Assembly (NCBI GenBank): GCA_024227135.1
Contig: JAAELC010000050.1
Span: 1-36,412 of the forward strand
Source of the DNA: Gammaproteobacteria bacterium
GTDB taxonomy: Bacteria > Pseudomonadota > Gammaproteobacteria > Chromatiales > Chromatiaceae
Length of the DNA stretch: 36,412 nucleotides
Direction: 5' to 3'
Under the pieces are notes generated by a model. That model ran no database searches. It saw only the letters and a list, made by a program, of their open reading frames with translations, and had not been told where the DNA came from. How positions within the stretch are numbered: position 1 is the stretch's first letter; each line of letters starts with the position of its first letter. Below, piece by piece: positions 30,001 to 36,412 of the stretch. A program made the position numbers and the translations under genes.

Positions 30001-33000
30001 TCGATTCTGCACCGGTGGCGCTGCGGAACTGCCCATAGATCGTTTTAGGTCCCCCTCCTTCGCTGAGCTGAAAGCTGGTGGTGTCTGCAAAGGGCTGGTA
30101 GAAAACGCCGTCGAAACTGGAGTCCTCGCTGAAGCGCATCTCGTCGGCCAGTTGCGCCGCCACGATCAGTTCCTGATCGGGTGTAGTGACCTCAAACTCT
30201 CCGCTGGCTGTATCGAAGTCGTACATCAGCACGGGTTCGTAGGAGAGGAAACCGCTGAAATCCACATCCCCGGTTATCGCCTGCCCGATATCGGTGTCAG
30301 ATAGTGCCCCCCACCAGTTGCCGCCAGCCTCCAGAGTCGTGCTGTCGTCAGAAAATGCATTGGTGGCATTGTTCTTCAAGACCGACCCGGAGATGGTCAA
30401 TTGACCACCGGTATCGACCCGGGCACCGATGGCGTTATAACGCAGCAGGCTTTCTGTGGCGGTGACCGAGCCGCCATTGCTGACATGCAGGCCGGCACCG
30501 CTGTCATAGCGGACAACCAGGGCAGCCACCGGCAAGGGAGGGGCACCGTTCACGTGCAGGCCTGCACCGGCATAGTGGATGACCAGATGTTCCATCACGG
30601 AACCGGTATCCCCGGCACCCAGAATCACGCCGATCCAGTCGCCCGGGGCCGGCGAACCACCGGGAACATCCTGCAGGGAGGTCAGCAGAATCGGTTGCAG
30701 CGCCGTACCTTGCACCACGATTTTTCCATCCACCGTCTCGATACCCGCACCGGGGGCGAATCGTAATACGGTGCCCGGCACAATCGTCAGCGTCGCGCCA
30801 TCCACAACTCTCAGGGTCTGGTGGATATCGATCTCGGTTTCGCTGCCGGCACCTATTGTCAGGTCGCTGGTGACATCGCCGGTGAAGGGATCGGTCCAGA
30901 CCGCCGTGGTCACCTCGTTGTCAACCTCGGCCGCGGTGTTGTAACCCACTACGGCGAAATAGTAGTTCTTACTTCTGTCGAGACCGCTGAGACTGTAACT
31001 CCGGGCCTGGTCACCGAGAACAGCCACCGGTGTGAGCCCGGTGACATCGCTGAAATCGCTCTCTTCCCGGTAAACCCGGAAGCCGGCAAAGCCGCATTGA
31101 CCCGCAGTGTCGTAACCGCTCCAGTCGACCCGGGCGGTCCCCGGATTACCATCCCCTGCGACACTGATCGTGACGGGTACCGGTACCGGCCGGTCTATGA
31201 AAACCGGCAGGGAAGTGACATCTGGATCGAAATTCCCCACCCCATCCAGAGCCACCACCGCCACATCGTAGGGGGTATCCACGGAGAGGCCGGTGAGTTG
31301 GTAGCTGCGCTGACCCCCACCGATCAGGGTGAGAAAAGAAACGCCGTCAACCGTACTGAAACTGCCGGTGTTCTCCCGGTAGACCTGGAACGAGGTCAAG
31401 TCTGCCGGCGCAGCGTATCCACTCCAGGTCAGGGTCGCGTTATCGCAACCCGTGCTGCCGAGAGTCACGACGGGATTACCCGGAGGAGTGGCATCCACGT
31501 CAAAGCTGAAGAGATCCGATGCGACCACCATGCTGTTACCGTTCCAGTCCTGCGCATCGCTGACTGCAACCGAAACGGTGCCATCCATCCCCAGGGCCAG
31601 TGTAATATCCGGCGTGGTATAAGTATCGTTCCCATAGCGGGTGGTGAGCCAGCTGCCACCACCGGGAACCACCGGATCGGTCCCACCGCTGCCCGACAGG
31701 GTAATGACCGGCTCTACCGATGTATCCATCCTGGAGTTGAACTGTACCGTCAGCTTGTAGTCATCGGTGGCACTGACCGGGCTGATATAGAATCCATCGA
31801 TACGTTCCACTTCAGGCGAAATCACATCGTTGAGATTGAGCTCCGGATTGTTACCCACCGGGTTTCCGGCCCGATCGGTCAGTAAAACACCGGGGTAAAC
31901 GGTTTCCGTTCCCGTGACCGTGAATCCCCCGGTAACCTCTACCGAAACCGTGCTCGCTTCGATGTTCCACTGAATCCGGTTGAACTCCCCGTAGATCCGA
32001 TCATCCGGTGTCAGATTGAGATTGGCCTCCGGGGTGCCATCTGACAGGGCCGCGGTCAACATCGTTTCATCGAAATCGAAGAACCAGCGATCACCGATAC
32101 TCGGGCTGCCGCTTCCGTCCGCGTCATCGAAGCGGACAGCGGTAATCAGGGGTGCAATATCATCCCGGCCCAGCAGTCGCAGGCTACCCACAGCACGATT
32201 ACCTGCCTTGTCGGTCAGAAAGGTGCTCGGTGATACCAACTCGTTACCAATGATCGTATAGCCGCTGGTGATGGATACCGTCAGGTCCTTACCATCGGCA
32301 CTCCACTGAATGCCGTTGATGTCCCCATAACGAGCACCGCCTTCCGGTCTCAGGTGGGCATTGGCGTTGGTCGTACCATCCTGAATCACCGAGGTTTCCA
32401 TCGCCTCGCTGAAATGGAACAGATAATGATCACCGGCACTGACACTGCCGTTCCCGTCATTGTCTCCCCAGTCGAGGCCCGTCAGTTGCGGAGCCACCTG
32501 GTCGGTCATCCCCAGAGTCTGTATGCCCAGTACCGTCAGACCGTCGATACCGGTCAGACCGGTGGGGGTTACCGTCTCACTGCCTGCAACGGTGAAACCG
32601 CTGCTGAGGGTAACCACCACGGTCCGCCGGTCATCAGACCATTCAATGATATTGCTGGTGCCGTAGACCAATCCTCCGGTTACCACCAGGTGGTCATTGG
32701 CATCGGTGGTGCCATTGACCAGCAGCGTATCGTCCAAAGCAGCCGAGAAATGGAAATAGAACCGGTCACCCTCGGAGAACAGGCCGTTGCCGTCAACGTC
32801 ATCGTAGTCTGCCGCTTCAAACAGGGGCGGAACGATTTCTCCCCGGTCTTCTATGAGCCAGACTTCCGGCACCGCAACCCTTGTGGAAACGGCCGTGTTC
32901 TCCCGGTTGAAGTTCAATGTCAGGTTTCCATCGGCGTGGTATGCCTGGGGAATACGGAACTCGTGCTGAACCGGCGTACCTGTTGGCAACAGGCGCACAC

Positions 33001-36000
33001 CATGAATGGGATCACCATTCCCGTCGGTCAGGCTCTGGGAGTTGGCGTTGGAATCACCGTTGAAGTAACTGACCCGCACCTTGTAACGCTTGTCCGCGGC
33101 CAGCCCGGAATAAGCGAGGGTCACCGTGTCGTCGTCGTACACCATGGAACGATCGGGCTGGGTACCCCACTCGTCCGACTCGATACCCTGGTCGATGACA
33201 GGGTCGGCGATCGATCCGTCGTGCACATGAGTCGCCGCACTGAACCCGGTGTACCCGTAGTCCATCGGCGGCTCGGTCTGGTAAGGCAGGTAGGTCACAT
33301 TGTCGCTGACCGCATCGCCCGTCCCCGTGGTGTTGGTGGTCGAGTGGTTGGGACCACTGCTATCGATATCACCCCACCAGCTGTTACTGGCATCGATGGT
33401 ATACCCAGTGCCATTGTAGAGGCCGTAGCCCCGGTTCAGAATGAACTCGTTGTTGGCGGCGCTGCCGTGTCCATTATTGTGGTACTGGATACCCTCACTG
33501 CCATTGGTAGAGATCACATTGAAATTGATCCGGGGTGCTGAGTTATTGTGTTCTACCCGGATACCATCGTTCCAGTTGCCCCAGATCCGGTTTCCGATAA
33601 TCTCAGGCGAGGCGTTGTACACGTAGATCCCGTAGTAGAGACTGTTTGAAACTTCGGAATTCTCAAACAGGATATCCGCGTTTTGAAAATAGATTGCACC
33701 GGCATTTACGTAACCTCCGTAACGGAAAACGGCATGTTCCACATGGGATTCAAACTCAAACAGTGAATCGTAGAAAATCAGACTGCGCCAGGCACCGTTC
33801 ACCGGGGATGTGGCATCGCCGTCACCGTTGGTATCACCCCCGGCCGTGTCGTCCAGGTAAGAGGTAAAAACGATCTTTTCTTCGGCGGTCCCTTCGGCAA
33901 TCAGGGATCCGTGAATGTAAAAGTACTGCGGCGCACTGAACTTGACCACCACCCCGGGATCGATGGTCAGGGTGGTGTAAGCCGGCACATCGGTGTCTCC
34001 GCCGATGATCACATAGGTACTCAGTTCATCCCCGGTATCCTTACCCCAGATACGCAACCGGCGATCGCTTCCGATGTTGTTACCGAACAGGTAGACGTGA
34101 TTGTTGATGTTCGGGGTCAATACCGTGTCATCGTCATCCGGCAAAGCGCTGAACGGTATACGCAATGGATAGCCATTGCCGGTGATCTGATTAGCCACCA
34201 TCCGGGGGGCAGTGCGGTTGTCATAGTGATAAACGCCATACCCGCTGTGACCGGTAATCTGGTTTCCATCAATAGTCGGTGTGCCGTACTGGCTGTAGAT
34301 ACCGTGACCGACATTGTCCTCGATGATGTTATCCAGTATTTTCGCAGCACCATGGGAAGGCATGTAAATACCATGGGAGGCGTTGTTCCTGATGGTATTG
34401 CCCTCGATGGTTGGGGATGCGTTGTTGGTACGTATGCCCACATGGGAACCCAGTTCGATCACGCTGTTCTTTACGGTGATATTGGTGCGATCGATATAGA
34501 CGTTACCGTAGCTGGTGTAACCTCCATAACGGACGAGGGAATGTTCCAGCCTGTTGCTGGCATCGGGTGCCGAATTCTGAAAACGTATTCCGTACCAGTA
34601 ACCCGGTGTTCCCGAAGAGGGACCGTCATCATTGGTATCACCGCCATAGCTGTCGTCGGTCAGGGCGGTGAAAACCACAGGGTTGGAATCGGTGCCGACA
34701 GCACGCAAGGTACCATTTACGAAAAGATACTTCTGATAGGCAAACTTCAGGACCGCACCAGGCCCCAGGGTCAGAGTCACACCAGTGGGGATGGTCAGAC
34801 CGCTGCTGATCTTGAAAACACCCGCACCCAGGGTGGTATCCGCTGACAGGCTCCCGCTCAACTCCATCACATCTGAAGGACTGGCACTGAGAATCAGGTC
34901 CACCTCAGACCCTGCGCTCTCATTGGGCACCAGGTCGATAGTAGTGATTTTGAAGCGGTAACTGGCACCGATTGCCAATCCGTCCACATAGTGCCGTCTG
35001 GCCCCACGGCCCAGACTGATGGACAGCCCGTTATCGTAGTCCGGAGCATTGCTACCGTAGCTTGCACCACCATCGCTGGAAATGGCCAGCCGCTGATCGA
35101 TCAGGTCTCCGGCCGTGTCGGTACTGCCGGTCCAGCTCAGTAACGCGGCACCGGTGACCCCGTTTACATAAGTGGCTTCGGCACTGAAGGCCGTCACATC
35201 TTCCGGCGGGGTTACATCGAGTTCCGGGACCGGGATCACCGGACCAAAAATCACCGAATCGGTGGTATTACCGGCCAGATCCACAGCCTGCACGTTGTAA
35301 AAGTACTCTGCACCCTGGATGACACCCAGGTCGTCATAGCGATTCAATCCGGCATTCACCTGAGCCACCTCGGCAAAGCTGGAGATACCCCACTGACTGC
35401 GCAGCACCCGGTAGTAGGAAACATCGCCGGCCCCCATACCGTCATCCACGGAAAGCAGCCAGACGGCTCTCAATGCGCCCGCCACACTCTTGATGTTGAG
35501 TTCTCTGACTGCGGCCGGCGAGGTATCGTCAATGGTGATCGTAATGATCGCCGAGATGCCCCGATTGCCCTGGTCATCCGTTGCCCGGGCCTGGATCAGA
35601 TAGTCTCCCGCTTCCGGATTCCACCGGTAACTCCATCCGCCGTTCGAACTCTGGAATTCCGTAACCGGAGACCAGCTGATTTCACCACCTGCCGGCTGCA
35701 CACCCACTTCCACCTCAAGGGCGTCATCGACGGTATCGGTCGCCGTGCCGCTGATCATGGTCAGGCCGCCCTGATGTCGTGCACTATTGGCCGGTGAGGC
35801 AATAGACACGGAGGGCACGCTGCTGTCGATGACCGAATCCTGGACCAGGAACAGACCTGATACCAGCGTGCGGGGACCGCTGACACGTTCAATCTCCAGC
35901 TTCAGGGTACCGTCGTCATAGGCGCTCTTGGGCAAGCGCTCCTGGTAGTGCTGGGGTGTGGTGGCCGGAAGCGTGACAGGGCCGTGTATCGTTTCGCCGT

Positions 36001-36412
36001 TGCGATCGAGAATGCGTTGTCGACTGCTGCCGCTGTCGTTGTTCAGGTAGGAGACGATCAAACGGTAACCCGCACCGGGTGACAGGTTGGCGTACTCGGC
36101 GGTAATCGGTACTTCCCCGAATTCCGAAAGCACCGAGTGCATCGCTCCGGAGCCCCACTGGGTGGATGCGGTACCGCCAGTCATGACAGGTACATTGAGC
36201 TGGTAGCTATCGTGGCCATCACCACCGGCATTGAACCAGCTGAACTCCGAGCCATCGGTCAGAAAGTCCGTGTAGTCGACGTTGGCGGTGACGCTGTCAC
36301 CCGATCCGGGACCCACACCCCCGGGACCGTCCGCCGCACCCCACCAGTTGCCCGTGGCCGTCACCGCCACGTTGGTGCTGAGACCATCTCCCAGGTTGCC
36401 AAACAGCTCCGC
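24056..36412 (-). CDS. Giant multidomain surface protein with C-terminal Hint domain, 5' end beyond window
   Basis: More than 4118 residues; the frame is open to base 36412, so the signal peptide and true start are not seen. Numbering here is from the codon at 36370. The visible part begins at the end of a parallel beta-helix (GNWWGAADGPGG), then a jelly-roll-like domain (about 30-180), Ig-like and fibronectin-III domains (about 185-500), a large right-handed beta-helix (about 503-1040, with IRNNASHGIYM-type turns), and a second jelly-roll. Three tandem 112-residue calcium-loop domains follow (about 1180-1513), then more fibronectin-III domains, a third beta-helix (about 1833-2047), and many Ig-like, CARDB-like and carboxypeptidase-regulatory-like domains (about 2050-3700). 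A Cys-containing helical stretch comes next, then a glycine-rich linker (about 3870-3895), a Hint domain (Cys3909 to about 4043), and a 60-residue polar tail. It is a likely adhesin or surface filament and heads the operon. Confidence 0.88.
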   Translation of the reverse strand, partial: AELFGNLGDGLSTNVAVTATGNWWGAADGPGGVGPGSGDSVTANVDYTDFLTDGSEFSWFNAGGDGHDSYQLNVPVMTGGTASTQWGSGAMHSVLSEFGEVPITAEYANLSPGAGYRLIVSYLNNDSGSSRQRILDRNGETIHGPVTLPATTPQHYQERLPKSAYDDGTLKLEIERVSGPRTLVSGLFLVQDSVIDSSVPSVSIASPANSARHQGGLTMISGTATDTVDDALEVEVGVQPAGGEISWSPVTEFQSSNGGWSYRWNPEAGDYLIQARATDDQGNRGISAIITITIDDTSPAAVRELNIKSVAGALRAVWLLSVDDGMGAGDVSYYRVLRSQWGISSFAEVAQVNAGLNRYDDLGVIQGAEYFYNVQAVDLAGNTTDSVIFGPVIPVPELDVTPPEDVTAFSAEATYVNGVTGAALLSWTGSTDTAGDLIDQRLAISSDGGASYGSNAPDYDNGLSISLGRGARRHYVDGLAIGASYRFKITTIDLVPNESAGSEVDLILSASPSDVMELSGSLSADTTLGAGVFKISSGLTIPTGVTLTLGPGAVLKFAYQKYLFVNGTLRAVGTDSNPVVFTALTDDSYGGDTNDDGPSSGTPGYWYGIRFQNSAPDASNRLEHSLVRYGGYTSYGNVYIDRTNITVKNSVIELGSHVGIRTNNASPTIEGNTIRNNASHGIYMPSHGAAKILDNIIEDNVGHGIYSQYGTPTIDGNQITGHSGYGVYHYDNRTAPRMVANQITGNGYPLRIPFSALPDDDDTVLTPNINNHVYLFGNNIGSDRRLRIWGKDTGDELSTYVIIGGDTDVPAYTTLTIDPGVVVKFSAPQYFYIHGSLIAEGTAEEKIVFTSYLDDTAGGDTNGDGDATSPVNGAWRSLIFYDSLFEFESHVEHAVFRYGGYVNAGAIYFQNADILFENSEVSNSLYYGIYVYNASPEIIGNRIWGNWNDGIRVEHNNSAPRINFNVISTNGSEGIQYHNNGHGSAANNEFILNRGYGLYNGTGYTIDASNSWWGDIDSSGPNHSTTNTTGTGDAVSDNVTYLPYQTEPPMDYGYTGFSAATHVHDGSIADPVIDQGIESDEWGTQPDRSMVYDDDTVTLAYSGLAADKRYKVRVSYFNGDSNANSQSLTDGNGDPIHGVRLLPTGTPVQHEFRIPQAYHADGNLTLNFNRENTAVSTRVAVPEVWLIEDRGEIVPPLFEAADYDDVDGNGLFSEGDRFYFHFSAALDDTLLVNGTTDANDHLVVTGGLVYGTSNIIEWSDDRRTVVVTLSSGFTVAGSETVTPTGLTGIDGLTVLGIQTLGMTDQVAPQLTGLDWGDNDGNGSVSAGDHYLFHFSEAMETSVIQDGTTNANAHLRPEGGARYGDINGIQWSADGKDLTVSITSGYTIIGNELVSPSTFLTDKAGNRAVGSLRLLGRDDIAPLITAVRFDDADGSGSPSIGDRWFFDFDETMLTAALSDGTPEANLNLTPDDRIYGEFNRIQWNIEASTVSVEVTGGFTVTGTETVYPGVLLTDRAGNPVGNNPELNLNDVISPEVERIDGFYISPVSATDDYKLTVQFNSRMDTSVEPVITLSGSGGTDPVVPGGGSWLTTRYGNDTYTTPDITLALGMDGTVSVAVSDAQDWNGNSMVVASDLFSFDVDATPPGNPVVTLGSTGCDNATLTWSGYAAPADLTSFQVYRENTGSFSTVDGVSFLTLIGGGQRSYQLTGLSVDTPYDVAVVALDGVGNFDPDVTSLPVFIDRPVPVPVTISVAGDGNPGTARVDWSGYDTAGQCGFAGFRVYREESDFSDVTGLTPVAVLGDQARSYSLSGLDRSKNYYFAVVGYNTAAEVDNEVTTAVWTDPFTGDVTSDLTIGAGSETEIDIHQTLRVVDGATLTIVPGTVLRFAPGAGIETVDGKIVVQGTALQPILLTSLQDVPGGSPAPGDWIGVILGAGDTGSVMEHLVIHYAGAGLHVNGAPPLPVAALVVRYDSGAGLHVSNGGSVTATESLLRYNAIGARVDTGGQLTISGSVLKNNATNAFSDDSTTLEAGGNWWGALSDTDIGQAITGDVDFSGFLSYEPVLMYDFDTASGEFEVTTPDQELIVAAQLADEMRFSEDSSFDGVFYQPFADTTSFQLSEGGGPKTIYGQFRSATGAESTVIHLDLNYITDGPVVELFSLADGQVITRPIDVTGQAHSVLGLSSLEFHLDDELIASAPPSSLDLNYRWDVREAGNGIHRVKLLARDTAGRIGTREHNVTLAVVAPPPPVITNPPQDQPIPDDTITVSGSSEPFIQMQLRRNGFVVGTVMPAADGLFAFDGLALSEGENRFIANAVDSIGQSASSNTFSVLRDSGPPSAPVLETPVVIQGEGIYVRWRQADTGEPPTRYRLYRSTVPFSDPQNAAPIVDQLTQLTYSDRFLADGTYYYAVVGEDDAGNASGLSNVLGQSFDGTPPVFSLTFGTASPAGVGDLTIDLESSEPLSSVPGVTVTPAGGRVPVAVAMSRVDDLHYSGVFEITPETVSGTALFSVSGSDLSGNSYVGAPAAPDLVIDTAGPAATLTTDAVEPVQVLSDVAVNVTLNLDEPAGDGVIPSLRFQPPEGIEVQVPLLGNGATWNGILTLNNTMGVGIGQFIFSASDSLGNIGTRLISGGELEVFNTAVPQATDAPMDFNVESRPGGEVLLNWGAVDKAETYRVYRSNSDCSVTPDVLVATDLTILAHLDLPDTDGVYCYGVATDRLGAESPLSILRPAASDRVAPSAPANPAIALQATGVQIQWDRPGSGEMPAYYRLYRDGVLVRTIHDSSAQVSVLDYPATGGSYSYTIGSLDQVGNESLTAPLVQNLLVGAVTDLQAYFKQGEVPLLVWTSNDGSVIGYNVYRGGVKLNTAPKTETRYIDDLFAGSSTVEYGVSALNGEGDEGPVRSLKLLPLAIEVISNPDGDGVSQPLLTSYFNNLGLEITNNATTEPLTFSRLGLDVSQNDELQYSIDQEMGIQVEPGTSYGGTLAVPSGASSEAWLVESRVVQENADGSRVFYEQDQLLEDFEVTPSPLNLTTLNASLAGGISTVQVCINNYGYSDISVVVTREFGAAPGDVQLALFNDAGLEIGRTAYEGSPEAVLFDAAGNGHVNIEPGTDYCLDVEILVPISLQENDLISFVAEVEKFNSGIFGTGENSSTGLKGALQSSVSLTAYYGSAQSDKPAYANNDSVVITGQAIDRLTGDPLANTDLKVGFYLDGFKWFERITTDESGNYTHVYKPTPGLSGEFIVWAAHPAVFDVIEQARFGFFRLYLSPEYGSIRSAKNDTLEFALSVRNPGKFPLSDFSYEFRAFTIDGDNNEVDEPTVTGTVTFPAGFTVAPGASADITLSMSAAIDAPDDVNLEYRVLSGNGAVGTFQGTASLTEAVPVLIVSSPDVGYVDQSVNRGSIRTVPVTLKNNGLRDLVDARVTLPQTLNWITTNRPLNSAGEVELGTLPVGAEATFDVVIAPPADVAFGYVDDSFLITGSNTSQVLELNVYTLITSSEQGSVQFVVHNFLGQLVADAKIRMKNDTIREEITPVVTNEDGEVLIEGLQVGNWSWQVSAAGHGTEAGTVSVLPDQTVLVDPELTRNLVTINFTVVPVPLTDRYEIKIEQQFDTHLPMPVLVVDPPLINGYWLEPGYEETHIVRVSNYGLKALDDVRLTPADSGEARWEPLVTYIPRLAPLETIEVPFKFTYRGTADFSQLPGTGSAVTTNDLSGGLIAGIPSTLSGDLDGVAVPPAGLASDAKDFYDDVTDCHKTPIKIKLVIVKIVGWTKSAYGDRLVPIYGTTAFEFDDNFNVCDIIEDLCKEGLGDALSPPADGSVASKIGGYAAKKLADKFCGAVAGGLKLIPHVAAFCAAFEKIDKAWKIGKAIGCALRAVAARAGSGGPSGGSTGGGGGGGGFFSSFGGGGGSGFCAFCGPRIGTAYERDGCFAAGTPILMADGSRQAIESVLPGDMVATFDGGNARVKRVKVRDTDHLRELRFREIGGEQTLRRITTTDEHRFWAMNRDRWLLAGDIQVGDRLMLVGGTEAVITATRRYSEETKVYNFDVVDYETYFANDVLVYQDCNGQTARRVDDRLRAWLQDNEIPDPLKRLLGNEVDEIPLFGTDQQSDIWTDVARSGGQSR
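24239..24646 (-). other. Hint (intein-like/polymorphic-toxin HINT) domain at the end of the giant protein
   Basis: About 135 residues. Block A is CFAAGTPILMADGSRQAIES with the nucleophile Cys, followed by LPGDMVATFD. Block B is ITTTDEHRFWA with the Thr-x-x-His needed for N-terminal acyl shift. The C-terminal blocks are VYNFDVVDYETYFANDVLVY. Intein and BIL domains normally finish with His-Asn; here the end reads VLVYQD followed by Cys, so the His-Asn pair is replaced (Tyr-Gln or Gln-Asp, depending on alignment). N-terminal cleavage chemistry looks possible; C-terminal cleavage or splicing is doubtful. A CxxC (CAFCGP) lies just before the domain. Confidence 0.85.
31830..32840 (-). repeat. Three tandem calcium-loop domains in the giant protein
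   Basis: Three consecutive units of about 112 residues share one layout. Each has a DxDGxG loop (DVDGNGLFSEGD, DNDGNGSVSAGD, DADGSGSPSIGD), then an aromatic FHFS/FDFD strand, DGTxxAN, a YG..N.I.W strand and a final TDKAGN-like turn. The loops resemble EF-hand/dockerin-type calcium sites. The units are diverged, so they arose by old duplication. Confidence 0.8.
33250..34860 (-). other. Large right-handed parallel beta-helix region of the giant protein
   Basis: About 535 residues of PbH1-type turns: NITVKNSVIELGSHVGIRTN, IEGNTIRNNASHGIYM, ILDNIIEDNVGHGIYS, then a second stack with IIGNRIWGNWNDGIRV. It closes with SNSWWGDIDSSGP, the NWWG-type cap seen at two other helix ends in this protein. 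Related folds occur in polysaccharide lyases and adhesins, but no catalytic signature was recognised. Confidence 0.8.

Noticed and set aside
30821-33541. Long plus-strand frames (354 and 395 residues) opposite the giant gene
   Set aside because: Reverse-frame shadows of repeat-rich GC-biased coding DNA; the sequences are rich in Gly, Val, Ile and His with no known domain.
1-36412. CRISPR arrays, tRNA or rRNA genes, insertion sequences
   Set aside because: No regularly spaced short repeats, no RNA gene signatures and no transposase reading frames were found by reading.

Overview
The window looks like a chromosomal or metagenomic piece of a Gram-negative proteobacterium, most likely a gammaproteobacterium. 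The reasons are a two-partner secretion pair, a type VI secretion FHA protein (TagH family), and a MerR regulator of the LiuR type beside a fused isobutyryl-CoA mutase. No rRNA, tRNA, CRISPR array, transposase or integrase was seen. The organism cannot be named from the sequence alone.

Left part (1-6.2 kb). On the minus strand, an outer-membrane TpsB transporter (2492-4336) is followed by its large secreted hemagglutinin-type TpsA exoprotein. TpsA starts at 2383 and is still open at base 1. A 588-bp divergent spacer separates them from a plus-strand orphan tagH (4925-6211). The spacer carries a perfect 17-bp palindrome and a weak Fur-box-like site.

Middle part (6.3-11 kb). A MerR/LiuR-like regulator (minus) faces away from icmF, a 1078-residue B12-dependent mutase fused to its own G-protein chaperone. 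Two palindromic TTAACG-type sites lie between them and are probably the regulator's operators. Two small ORFs follow: one plus-strand ORF of unknown function and one minus-strand exported membrane peptide.

Right part (11.2-36.4 kb). Everything here is on the minus strand and encodes very large exported, repeat-rich proteins. A four-gene, end-overlapping operon reads: (i) a giant multidomain surface protein of more than 4118 residues, open at the window edge, ending in a glycine-rich linker and a Hint (intein-like) domain; (ii) a 1331-residue exported protein with a beta-propeller; (iii) an exported tandem rhodanese-like protein lacking both active-site cysteines; (iv) a 590-residue exported protein with thrombospondin-3-like calcium loops. 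Downstream lies a heavily broken RHS/YD-repeat gene (about 16935 to 11273) with at least nine frameshifts or stops. A second small remnant sits between the operon and the RHS pseudogene.

Three proteins here (1331 aa, 590 aa and the broken RHS protein) end in the same C-terminal module, itself made of two similar halves of about 75-80 residues. I regard this module, the coupled operon and the Hint-tailed giant as the most interesting content. A plausible but unproven reading is a cell-surface assembly in which the shared tail acts as a sorting, anchoring or assembly signal and the Hint domain processes the giant protein.
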